DNA from: Methyloprofundus sp.
Lineage (GTDB): Bacteria > Pseudomonadota > Gammaproteobacteria > Methylococcales > Methylomonadaceae
Direction: 5' to 3'
Assembly (NCBI GenBank): GCA_030636485.1
Contig: DAOVWV010000118.1
Location: 1-5,899 of the forward strand
DNA length: 5,899 nucleotides
The notes beneath the pieces were generated by a model. It made no database searches. It saw only the letters and a program-made list of their open reading frames with translations, and had not been told where the DNA came from. A program made the position numbers and the translations under genes. Shown one piece after another: positions 1 through 5,546 of this stretch. Each line of letters opens with the position of its first letter. Positions within the stretch are counted from its first letter, which is position 1.

Positions 1-369
1 ATCAGTGAGGTCTGGTGAAAGCTTCAATATTTGCAACAACTTTTCTGGCTCGTCATAAACAATATGGCATCGCTTTAACTGCTCAAGCGTTAATGTATTA
101 ACAACTTTTAAAGGCTTTCCCTTGACTAAATGCTGAGCAGTTTGCTGTAAATAAGCATTGACGGGATCATCTGTAGAAATACAAATAGAAAATGAACCTT
201 GTGCATTTTTATTGGCATCTTGCCAAACAATAAAATCACCTAGATTAATTAAATAGGCCGCTTTTAATTTATATTCAAAATTATTATCCGCATAACTACC
301 AAGAGAAATAGCCAGCAATACCCAAAAAAAAACCAACCATAATTTACGCCGAGTTAAGCGTAATAGCAT
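1..369 (-). CDS. YfiR-family (DUF4154) exported protein, 3' end outside window
   Basis: This is an open frame of 123 codons from ATG 369 to the left edge, with no stop reached. The N-terminus is a classical signal peptide: a basic n-region (R4, R7, R8, K9), a hydrophobic core at about residues 10-24, and a small-residue site S25-Y26-A27 before D28. The mature part begins with Y33-K34-L35-K36-A37-A38-Y39-L40, an aromatic/aliphatic stretch and W49. Cysteines at 63 and 101 are spaced as in the YfiR disulfide. This is the YfiR/DUF4154 pattern. Known YfiR is a periplasmic repressor of the diguanylate cyclase YfiN; other members sit beside TonB receptors or GGDEF sensors, and the partner here lies off the window. 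An in-frame ATG at 405 would add 12 residues. I prefer 369 because of a weak GGAT at 377-374 and the better signal peptide. The family call is fairly secure; the exact role is not. Confidence 0.72.
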   Translation of the reverse strand, partial: MLLRLTRRKLWLVFFWVLLAISLGSYADNNFEYKLKAAYLINLGDFIVWQDANKNAQGSFSICISTDDPVNAYLQQTAQHLVKGKPLKVVNTLTLEQLKRCHIVYDEPEKLLQILKLSPDLTD

Positions 370-383
370 TTTTATCCATTTAT

Positions 384-454
384 AAAAAAAGCGGGGCTCA
401 GTCATAACTCAATTAAATTCACTGCCATGTTATTGAACTCAGACTGCACCCCGC
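384..454 (-). terminator. Long terminator-like hairpin with T7 tail ahead of the YfiR-like gene
   Basis: Read on the minus strand, GCGGGG (454-449) pairs with CCCCGC (396-391), followed at once by seven T (390-384). Inside, AGTC pairs with GACT and AGTTCAAT with ATTGAGTT (with two G-T pairs), leaving small internal loops and an apical loop of about 18 nt. A GC-rich stem base plus a T run is the intrinsic-terminator pattern, though the hairpin is longer than usual. It lies just before start codon ATG 369. It could therefore end a small RNA, or act as an attenuator of the YfiR-like gene. If translation began at ATG 405, the stem would overlap coding sequence. Confidence 0.45.
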
Positions 455-592
455 ATACCCATATTTTTTGCCGATTATTGCCCTTGATCTGTATGTGAAC
501 ACTAGGATTGTTGCCTAGTTTCAAGGCATGAAAATAGTCGCACAGCAGACTCAGGCGATGCAACTATTTTTCTAGGGGGTCTGTGGAATCAA
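433..592 (-). promoter_or_regulatory. Candidate structured leader RNA / small RNA with a three-way-junction fold
   Basis: No gene is seen here, but the stretch folds well by eye. A closing helix P1 joins CAGAC plus CCCC (440-444 and 449-452) to GGGG plus GTCTG (575-583), with a 4-nt bulge and an outer TTGA/TCAA. Helix P2 is CCTTGA (482-487) with TCAAGG (521-526), capped by ACTAGG (501-506) with CCTAGT (514-519). Helix P3 is AAAATAGT (531-538) with ACTATTTT (563-570), continued by GCA/TGC past one mismatch. The stems are symmetrical, so the strand is not certain. Minus is preferred because the P1 bases at 449-454 are shared with the T7 hairpin, as in a terminator/antiterminator switch in front of the YfiR-like gene. 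I recognise no known riboswitch core. A plus-strand small RNA is the main alternative. Confidence 0.35.
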
Positions 593-619
593 AAGGCAAG
601 CCAGACTCGGCTTGCCTTT
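592..619. terminator. Perfect 11-bp hairpin, weak or bidirectional terminator
   Basis: AAAGGCAAGCC (592-602) pairs perfectly with GGCTTGCCTTT (609-619) around a 6-nt loop. On the minus strand the stem runs into TTTT then GATT. On the plus strand it ends in TTT then C and an A run. Both tails are short, so termination strength is doubtful. It could end leftward read-through from yhbY, cap the 3' end of a plus-strand small RNA, or be the first hairpin of the structured leader. Its loop contains AGACTC, also present in the P3 loop of the neighbouring element. Confidence 0.4.
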
Positions 620-746
620 CAAAAAAACCATATAACATAATGTTTTTATCTATCTATTTCATGACAAACAAATGCATTACCTTAGGCTTTAGCGAAAATA
701 TTGATATAGAAGTTTGTGCAGATTATCACATTATTGACATACTTTA

Positions 747-776
747 AGCCTTGCTGAACCGCAAGCAAGCAGGGCT
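747..776. repeat. Inverted repeat, 9-bp stem
   Basis: AGCCTTGCT (747-755) pairs with AGCAGGGCT (768-776), one pair being T-G, around a 12-nt loop. A shorter alternative stem CTTGC/GCAAG lies inside it. Neither strand has a T run after the stem, so it is not a standard terminator. Confidence 0.4.
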
Positions 777-853
777 AACACTCTATGCTAGCAGAATGCC
801 ACCATCATTATATTGGCGCGTATGGAAAGCTGATAAATACTCATTCGTGCATT

Positions 854-908
854 GTGCTCACTTGCATAGCCTGCGAGTACTGCGCTCGTGCACCTCGCAG
901 CTGAGCAC
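854..908. repeat. Nested inverted repeat (two 7-bp stems)
   Basis: GTGCTCA (854-860) pairs with TGAGCAC (902-908). Nested within it, CTGCGAG (871-877) pairs with CTCGCAG (894-900). The left internal loop is 10 nt, the right one 1 nt, and the apical loop 16 nt. A direct repeat TCGTGCA occurs at 845-851 and 886-892. The stretch looks more GC-rich than its surroundings. No T run follows. Confidence 0.4.
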
Positions 909-912
909 TTAA

Positions 913-937
913 GAGCGAGAATTCATAATCCTCGCTC
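913..937. repeat. Inverted repeat, 7-bp stem
   Basis: GAGCGAG (913-919) pairs with CTCGCTC (931-937) around an 11-nt AT-rich loop. It begins four bases after the nested repeat ends. Tails on both strands are only short T stretches (CTT), so a terminator role is unsupported. Confidence 0.35.
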
Positions 938-957
938 CTTATCAACTTCCCTCCCCC

Positions 958-980
958 TCCATCAATACAACATTGATGGA
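958..980. repeat. Perfect 9-bp inverted repeat about 40 bp after the yhbY stop
   Basis: TCCATCAAT (958-966) pairs perfectly with ATTGATGGA (972-980) around loop ACAAC. On the minus strand it is the first hairpin downstream of the yhbY stop codon and could protect or shape the 3' end of that transcript. It is followed there by a purine-rich run rather than T, so it is not an intrinsic terminator of the usual kind. Confidence 0.4.
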
Positions 981-1020
981 GTACTAGATTATATCTTCCT
1001 GCTTACGTATAATTAGCAAA

Positions 1021-1335
1021 TCAATGCATACCGTCTCTTTTTCTCGTATGCGGTGCTGGCTTTTTCTTCGCCTGCTCAGGTTTTTTACGGTAAATAACCA
1101 CCACCTGACCTATGCTCTGAATGAGTTCAGCATGAGTCTCAGTACAAATTTGCTGTTGAATAAGTTTTCTCTCTTCTCTTTCGGCGCGAATTTTAATTTT
1201 AATCAACTCATGAGTATCAAGCGCAAGCTCTATCTCTTTAGCGACTGCTTCGCTTAAGCCAGCCTGACCAATCATGATAACAGGCTTTAAATCATGGGCT
1301 TTGGTTTTCAATTGTTTCAGTTGTTCGGGGTTCAC
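1021..1335 (-). CDS. yhbY: YhbY, CRS1-YhbY (CRM) domain RNA-binding protein of ribosome assembly
   Basis: The 104-residue product has the size and sequence pattern of E. coli YhbY (97 aa): one CRM domain over residues 1-80. Visible marks are the L16-K17-P18-V19 strand, the G23-Q24-A25-G26 loop (GxxG, the RNA-contacting turn of this fold) followed by L27-S28-E29, and H42-E43-L44-I45-K46-I47-K48 in the central sheet. A Lys/Arg-rich tail from about residue 84 is likely disordered and RNA-binding. The family associates with immature 50S subunits. The start is GTG at 1335, fixed by AAGGA at 1348-1344, eight bases upstream. The gene is divergent from rlmE across 50 bp, the usual gammaproteobacterial arrangement. 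Confidence 0.93.
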   Translation of the reverse strand: MNPEQLKQLKTKAHDLKPVIMIGQAGLSEAVAKEIELALDTHELIKIKIRAEREERKLIQQQICTETHAELIQSIGQVVVIYRKKPEQAKKKPAPHTRKRDGMH

Positions 1336-1380
1336 TCTGTGTTTCCTTAAAGATAAATAATGAATTTAATTTTACACTAA

Positions 1381-1408
1381 ATTATATGGCACGAAGTAAA
1401 AGTAGTAA
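1381..1408 (-). promoter_or_regulatory. Possible sigma-70 promoter for yhbY
   Basis: On the minus strand a perfect TATAAT lies at 1386-1381. A partial -35 (TTACTA, 3 of 6 matches) lies at 1408-1403, with a 16-bp spacer. It would start transcription near 1374, leaving a leader of about 39 nt that holds the AAGGA site. The -10 overlaps the first base of the rlmE start codon. The weak -35 keeps this tentative. Confidence 0.35.
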
Positions 1409-2006
1409 TGATTGGATGCAAGAGCATCTTAACGATGAGTATGTAAAAAAAGCAAAAGCCTTGGGTTATCGCTCCAGAGCGACGTTTAAATTAATTGAAA
1501 TCATCGAAAAAGATAAACTGATTCATTCAGGTATGAATGTTGTTGATTTAGGTGCTGCCCCCGGCGGTTGGTCTGAATATGTGCGTCATATAGTGGGTAA
1601 AAAACAAAAAGTGATTGCGCTGGATATTTTAGATATTGACCCGATTGAAGGCGTTGATTTTATTCAAGGGGATTTCAGAGAAAATGAAGTCTATGAACAG
1701 CTTAATAATATTTTAGCGGGTGCCCCCATTGACGTGGTTCTTTCAGATATGGCCCCCAACCTAAGCGGTAACAAAGCGATTGACCAGCCTGGTGCAATGT
1801 ATTTGTGCGAGCTGGCACTGGAAACGGCACAAGCCATCTTAGTGGAAGGTGGCTCTTTTCTGGTCAAGGTTTTTCAAGGAGTGGGATTTGATGAATATAA
1901 AAAACAAGTCGCTGACTCATTTGATAAGGTTTTGATTAGAAAACCAAAATCATCCAGAGCACGTAGTAACGAAGTTTATATTTTGGGAAAAGGCTTTAAA
2001 AAGTAA
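1386..2006 (+). CDS. rlmE: RlmE (RrmJ/FtsJ), 23S rRNA U2552 2'-O-ribose methyltransferase
   Basis: The 206-residue product is close in length to E. coli RlmE (209). This family uses S-adenosylmethionine to methylate the 2'-OH of U2552 in the A loop of 23S rRNA during late 50S maturation. The SAM-binding motif is V53-D54-L55-G56-A57-A58-P59-G60-G61-W62. The catalytic tetrad is intact as K35, D121 (in S-D-M-A-P-N), K161 (in V-K-V-F-Q-G) and E196 (in S-N-E-V-Y), each three lower than in E. coli. The N-terminus S-N-D-W-M-Q-E-H matches the family, supporting ATG 1386. No Shine-Dalgarno sequence is visible in the AT-rich 50 bp before it, which is unusual next to its neighbours. It lies upstream of ftsH on the same strand, as in E. 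coli. Confidence 0.96.
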   Translation: MARSKSSNDWMQEHLNDEYVKKAKALGYRSRATFKLIEIIEKDKLIHSGMNVVDLGAAPGGWSEYVRHIVGKKQKVIALDILDIDPIEGVDFIQGDFRENEVYEQLNNILAGAPIDVVLSDMAPNLSGNKAIDQPGAMYLCELALETAQAILVEGGSFLVKVFQGVGFDEYKKQVADSFDKVLIRKPKSSRARSNEVYILGKGFKK

Positions 2007-2021
2007 TTAAAGTCCCTATAG
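1992..2021 (+). promoter_or_regulatory. Possible heat-shock (sigma-32-type) promoter for ftsH
   Basis: GGCTTTAAA at 1992-2000 differs by one base from the sigma-32 -35 core CTTGAAA. After a 13-bp spacer, CCCTATAG at 2014-2021 resembles the -10 CCCCATnT. The -35 overlaps the last codons of rlmE. It would start transcription near 2028, giving an ftsH leader of roughly 120 nt. In E. coli the rlmE-ftsH region is known to be under sigma-32 control, which makes the placement plausible. TATAGT at 2017-2022 could alternatively serve as a sigma-70 -10, but its -35 is poor. Confidence 0.35.
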
Positions 2022-2034
2022 TATGCTAATGGTT

Positions 2035-2055
2035 CCTGACTTATTTAAAGTTAGG
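2035..2055 (+). promoter_or_regulatory. Hairpin 1 in ftsH leader
   Basis: CCTGACTT (2035-2042) pairs with AAGTTAGG (2048-2055), including one G-T pair, around loop ATTTA. There is no T run behind it. It lies in the 140-bp gap between rlmE and ftsH, in the untranslated leader of ftsH, and may influence message stability or ftsH expression. Confidence 0.35.
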
Positions 2056-2070
2056 CAAGTAAGTGATCAG

Positions 2071-2106
2071 TCAGAGTGCATACTCTGATACACACTCATT
2101 TTTTTT
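2071..2106 (+). promoter_or_regulatory. Hairpin 2 in ftsH leader followed by T8
   Basis: TCAGAGT (2071-2077) pairs perfectly with ACTCTGA (2082-2088) around GCAT, and eight T follow at 2099-2106. The 10-nt gap between stem and T run is too long for a normal intrinsic terminator, so this is at most a weak attenuator or pause site. GCATACT (2078-2084) is also complementary to AGTATGC at 2020-2026, which gives an alternative fold for transcripts reading through from rlmE. Confidence 0.3.
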
Positions 2107-2146
2107 GGTAAAGGGCCTTCCGGTTTGGTGCAAAAAATTGAACGAT

Positions 2147-4066
2147 ATGTTTAAAAATATACTTTTATGGGTCGTCATTGCGATGGTCTTGATGTCCGTA
2201 TTTAATAATTTTGGCTCTCAGGGGGGACAAAAAAGCGCGGCACTTTCCTACTCGCAGTTTATTGATGCAGTCCGGGCAGGACAGGTGCAAAAAGTTGTTT
2301 TAGACGATGAAAGCGGCATAAAAGGTCAGTTGCACAGCGGTGAAAAATTTAGCTCTTATGCACCGAGTGATCCACATCTGGTCGATGATTTATTGGCTAA
2401 TGGGGTGGAAATCAAAGCACAGCCTGCTGCCGACGAATCCTTATTGATGCAGGTTTTCATCTCCTGGTTCCCGATGATATTACTGATTGGCGTGTGGATT
2501 TTCTTTATGCGCCAGATGCAAGGCGGTATGGGAGGCAAAGGCGGCCCCATGAGCTTTGGTAAAAGTAAAGCGCGGATGCTGGAAGAAGACCAGATTAAAG
2601 TGACTTTTGATGATGTTGCTGGCTGCGATGAAGCCAAAGAAGAAGTCGAAGAAATGGTGGACTTCCTAAGAGACCCGGCAAAATACCAAAAATTAGGTGG
2701 AAAAATCCCCCGCGGGGCGTTATTGATAGGCCCTCCCGGCACCGGAAAAACATTAATAGCCAGAGCCATTGCCGGCGAGGCAAAAGTACCCTTCTTCACT
2801 ATTTCAGGCTCTGATTTTGTCGAAATGTTTGTTGGGGTAGGAGCCTCACGTGTACGCGACATGTTTGAACAGGCCAAGCAGCACTCACCATGTATCATTT
2901 TTATAGACGAGATTGATGCAGTGGGTCGTCAGCGTGGCGCTGGCTTAGGCGGCGGAAATGATGAGCGTGAACAGACCTTAAATCAGTTACTGGTTGAAAT
3001 GGATGGTTTTGAAGGCAATGAAGGTGTTATTGTCATTGCCGCAACCAACAGGCCTGATGTACTTGATGCTGCTTTATTACGCCCGGGACGGTTTGATCGA
3101 CAAATTACAGTGAGCTTACCTGATATAAAAGGCCGTGAACGAATTTTGAGCGTGCATATGGGCAAGGTTCCTGCTGCGGACGATGTAGAAGTAAAATTTA
3201 TTGCCCAGGGTACACCTGGCTTTTCTGGTGCAGATTTAGCTAACCTCGTTAACGAAGCCGCTCTATACGCAGCAAGAATGAATAAACGCCTGGTTACTAT
3301 GTCGGATCTGGAAAAAGCCAAGGACAAGATTATTATGGGCGCTGAAAAGCGCTCCATGGTCATGGATGAAAAAGAGAAAAGAATGACCGCTTATCATGAA
3401 GCCGGGCATGCCATAGTGGGCAAACTTGTCCCTGAACATGACCCAGTCTATAAAGTCAGTATTATGCCACGCGGCCGTGCACTGGGTATTACCATGTTCC
3501 TCCCTGAAAAAGACCAATACAGCGCCAGTAAATGCAAATTAGACAGCATGATCTCCAGCTTATATGGTGGGCGTATTGCAGAAGCTCAAATCTTTGGCTG
3601 GGAACAGGTCTCTACCGGAGCCTCTAATGATATTGAACGAGCGACAGAACTTGCCAGAAATATGGTGACCAAATGGGGTCTATCGCAACGTTTAGGGCCT
3701 CTGGCTTATAGCGAAGAAGAAGGTGAGGTATTTTTAGGGCGTTCAGTCACACAACATAAAAGTGTCGCGGATGAAACATCACACACGATTGACGAAGAAA
3801 TACGCTCAATTATTGATAGGAACTACGAGCGATCCGAAAAGATCTTAAAAGATAATGAAGATATTTTACACGCCATGTCCGACGCGCTAATGAAATATGA
3901 AACCATTGACAAAGATCAGATAGATGATTTAATGGCACGCCGAGCTGTCAGAGAACCTCAGGGTTGGGATGATAGTACGCCCCCCAACTCGGGAGCCAAA
4001 ACTAAAAATCCCTCCGAAAAACCTGGTATAGATACAAGCAAAGCAAATGCAGCCGAACAAGGCTAA
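2147..4066 (+). CDS. ftsH: FtsH, membrane-anchored ATP-dependent zinc metalloprotease
   Basis: The 639-residue product is nearly the length of E. coli FtsH (644). The family forms inner-membrane hexamers that unfold and degrade membrane and regulatory proteins such as sigma-32 and LpxC. Order: transmembrane helix 1 (about 5-21), periplasmic domain, transmembrane helix 2 (about 103-120), AAA+ module with Walker A G195-P-P-G-T-G-K-T202, pore motif F228-V-G, Walker B I250-I-F-I-D254-E255, and arginine fingers R312 and R315. The protease domain has the zinc site H417-E418-A-G-H421 with third ligand D495. The tail is polar and low-complexity. ATG 2147 gives the family N-terminus [11 protein letters not shown] 2138 (M-N-D-M-F-K) with GGTG at 2127-2130 is a real alternative. 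The open frame also extends to GTG 2063, but those residues are unlike the family. A terminator follows the stop. Confidence 0.96.
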   Translation: MFKNILLWVVIAMVLMSVFNNFGSQGGQKSAALSYSQFIDAVRAGQVQKVVLDDESGIKGQLHSGEKFSSYAPSDPHLVDDLLANGVEIKAQPAADESLLMQVFISWFPMILLIGVWIFFMRQMQGGMGGKGGPMSFGKSKARMLEEDQIKVTFDDVAGCDEAKEEVEEMVDFLRDPAKYQKLGGKIPRGALLIGPPGTGKTLIARAIAGEAKVPFFTISGSDFVEMFVGVGASRVRDMFEQAKQHSPCIIFIDEIDAVGRQRGAGLGGGNDEREQTLNQLLVEMDGFEGNEGVIVIAATNRPDVLDAALLRPGRFDRQITVSLPDIKGRERILSVHMGKVPAADDVEVKFIAQGTPGFSGADLANLVNEAALYAARMNKRLVTMSDLEKAKDKIIMGAEKRSMVMDEKEKRMTAYHEAGHAIVGKLVPEHDPVYKVSIMPRGRALGITMFLPEKDQYSASKCKLDSMISSLYGGRIAEAQIFGWEQVSTGASNDIERATELARNMVTKWGLSQRLGPLAYSEEEGEVFLGRSVTQHKSVADETSHTIDEEIRSIIDRNYERSEKILKDNEDILHAMSDALMKYETIDKDQIDDLMARRAVREPQGWDDSTPPNSGAKTKNPSEKPGIDTSKANAAEQG

Positions 4067-4091
4067 CATTAAATCTCTTATATAGCTAACA

Positions 4092-4123
4092 CGAAAGGGA
4101 GAAGCCTATGCTTCTCCCTTTTG
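4092..4123. terminator. Strong intrinsic terminator between ftsH and glmM
   Basis: AAAGGGAGAAGC (4094-4105) pairs perfectly with GCTTCTCCCTTT (4110-4121) around loop CTAT; a G-T and a C-G pair extend it to 14 pairs. T4 on the plus strand (4119-4122) sits partly in the stem. It lies 26 bases after the ftsH stop, so it should end or reduce the rlmE-ftsH message before glmM. The stem is symmetrical, but no gene approaches from the right, so the plus-strand role is the relevant one. Confidence 0.8.
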
Positions 4124-4151
4124 CTATTGTGGATAATAAGGAAACACACAG

Positions 4152-5492
4152 ATGAAAAAGAAATATTTTGGAACAGATGGTATACGTGGCACTGTTGGTG
4201 AATCTCCTATTACCCCAGATTTTTTTCTCAAATTAGGCTGGGCAACAGGCCGGGTATTTGCAGAAGAAGGACATGGCTTTGTCTTAGTCGGTAAAGACAC
4301 CCGAATTTCGGGCTATATGTTTGAATCTGCCCTAGAAGCAGGACTTTCGGCAGCGGGCGTTAACACCAGCCTTTTAGGGCCCATGCCTACACCAGGGGTT
4401 GCCTATTTAACGCGAACCCTGCGTGCGCAGGCAGGTATCGTCATCAGTGCTTCACATAATCCTTATTATGACAATGGTATAAAGTTCTTTTCTACTGAAG
4501 GAAGCAAATTAGCGGATGAATTAGAGTACAAGATTGAGCATTACCTTGATCAACCGGTAACGACTGTTGCATCGGATAAACTAGGCAAAGCGAAACGGCT
4601 TCCTGATGCAGCGGGGCGATACATAGAGTTTTGTAAAGCCAGCATACCATCCAGTATCGATTTTAACGGGCTTAGAGTTGTTCTCGACTGTGCCAATGGC
4701 TCGACTTATCACATTGCTCCACATGTCTTTAGCGAAGTTGGCATAGAAGTTATCACCATTGCATCTGAGCCCGACGGTTTAAATATCAATGAAAAATGTG
4801 GTGCCACCAAACCAGAGCAACTACAAAAAGCAGTAATTGAATACCGGGCTGACTTAGGGATTGCATTGGATGGCGATGGTGACCGGCTGATAATGGTTGA
4901 CCATAAAGGCGAAATCGTTGATGGCGATGAACTGATTTTTATCATTGCCAAAGCACGTAAGCTAGCAGGTCACTTAACAGGCCCGGTCATTGGTACCTTA
5001 ATGAGTAACCTAGGCATGGAACATGCACTGAAAAAATTAAAAATTCAGTTACTTCGTGCCAATGTCGGGGATCGCTATGTTATGGAGCTATTAAAACAAC
5101 ATAAAGGTGTTATAGGTGGCGAAGGCTCCGGGCATATTATTTGCCTGGACAGAACCACAACAGGTGATGGTATCGTTGCTGCCTTACAGGTATTGGCCGA
5201 GATGCACAGTACCGGAAAGTCATTATATGATCTAAAATCAGAGATGAATAAATACCCGCAGGTTTTACTCAATGTCAGGGTCAATAAAAAAACCAATCCT
5301 GATGATAATGAGCCTATACAAAAAGCGGTAAAACAGGTTGAAAAAGCACTCGGTGACCAAGGCCGGGTTCTGCTAAGAGCCTCTGGGACAGAGCCGTTAA
5401 TTCGCGTCATGGTTGAGGGCGAAAATGAAACAAAGGTCAAAGAATACGCTAATTCCTTAGTTGATGATGTTAAGAATGCAATCACTGCTTGA
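4152..5492 (+). CDS. glmM: GlmM, phosphoglucosamine mutase
   Basis: The 446-residue product matches the E. coli enzyme (445). The family converts glucosamine-6-phosphate to glucosamine-1-phosphate in the cytoplasm, feeding UDP-GlcNAc for peptidoglycan and lipopolysaccharide. The alpha-D-phosphohexomutase motifs are all present. They are K5[10 protein letters not shown] at the N-terminus, the phosphoserine loop S99-A-S101-H-N-P (S101 is the phosphorylated serine), the metal loop D240-G-D-G-D-R245, the sugar-binding loop G322-G-E-G-S-G-H328, and the phosphate-binding R409-A-S-G-T-E-P-L-I-R418. AAGGAAA at 4138-4144, seven bases upstream, fixes the start at ATG 4152. A terminator lies upstream, so glmM needs read-through or its own promoter, which I could not identify. 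folP, which precedes glmM in E. coli, is not here. tpiA follows after 54 bp without a terminator. Confidence 0.97.
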   Translation: MKKKYFGTDGIRGTVGESPITPDFFLKLGWATGRVFAEEGHGFVLVGKDTRISGYMFESALEAGLSAAGVNTSLLGPMPTPGVAYLTRTLRAQAGIVISASHNPYYDNGIKFFSTEGSKLADELEYKIEHYLDQPVTTVASDKLGKAKRLPDAAGRYIEFCKASIPSSIDFNGLRVVLDCANGSTYHIAPHVFSEVGIEVITIASEPDGLNINEKCGATKPEQLQKAVIEYRADLGIALDGDGDRLIMVDHKGEIVDGDELIFIIAKARKLAGHLTGPVIGTLMSNLGMEHALKKLKIQLLRANVGDRYVMELLKQHKGVIGGEGSGHIICLDRTTTGDGIVAALQVLAEMHSTGKSLYDLKSEMNKYPQVLLNVRVNKKTNPDDNEPIQKAVKQVEKALGDQGRVLLRASGTEPLIRVMVEGENETKVKEYANSLVDDVKNAITA

Positions 5493-5546
5493 AATAACCA
5501 CACATAATAGTTATCATAGGCGGTTTATTTAAGTCTGGAGTTCGTA

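Larger units (their letters stand above)
620..1020. other. 400-bp intergenic stretch without a convincing gene
   Basis: No coding frame here shows a start with a ribosome site plus recognisable protein sequence. The longest thing noticed is a 28-codon frame starting at ATG 661, with no ribosome-binding site. The left part is AT-rich. From about 745 rightward the stretch holds four separate inverted repeats, listed individually. No tRNA, rRNA, CRISPR or transposase remnant was recognised. It lies downstream of leftward yhbY, so part of it may be the 3' untranslated region of that gene. Confidence 0.55.

Noticed and set aside
433..619. 6S RNA (ssrS) on the plus strand
   Set aside because: The length of about 185 nt and the closing stem fit, but 6S is essentially one long rod with an open bubble, whereas this folds as a three-way junction, and I could not match the conserved gammaproteobacterial 6S segments.
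661..747. 28-codon plus-strand frame starting ATG 661
   Set aside because: No Shine-Dalgarno, an AT-rich setting and no recognisable features; expected by chance.
620..1020. Insertion-sequence remnant or tRNA
   Set aside because: No terminal repeat pair with target duplication, no transposase motif in any frame I read, and no cloverleaf with a T-loop sequence.
1024..1257. Plus-strand 77-codon open frame
   Set aside because: It lies entirely antisense to yhbY, has no ribosome site and encodes no recognisable protein.
2063..2146. 28-residue N-terminal extension of FtsH from GTG 2063
   Set aside because: The residues do not resemble FtsH N-termini, the codons run through a hairpin and a T8 run, and the family start follows at 2138/2147.
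2356..3517. Several minus-strand open frames across ftsH
   Set aside because: They are antisense to strongly conserved AAA+ and protease coding sequence; their products look like reverse-frame translations without motifs.
4109..4137. Sigma-70 promoter for glmM using GATAAT at 4132-4137
   Set aside because: It would start transcription at about 4144, inside or just past the Shine-Dalgarno, and no matching -35 is present.
4709..5503. Minus-strand open frames across glmM
   Set aside because: They are shadows of conserved glmM codons with no ribosome sites or motifs.
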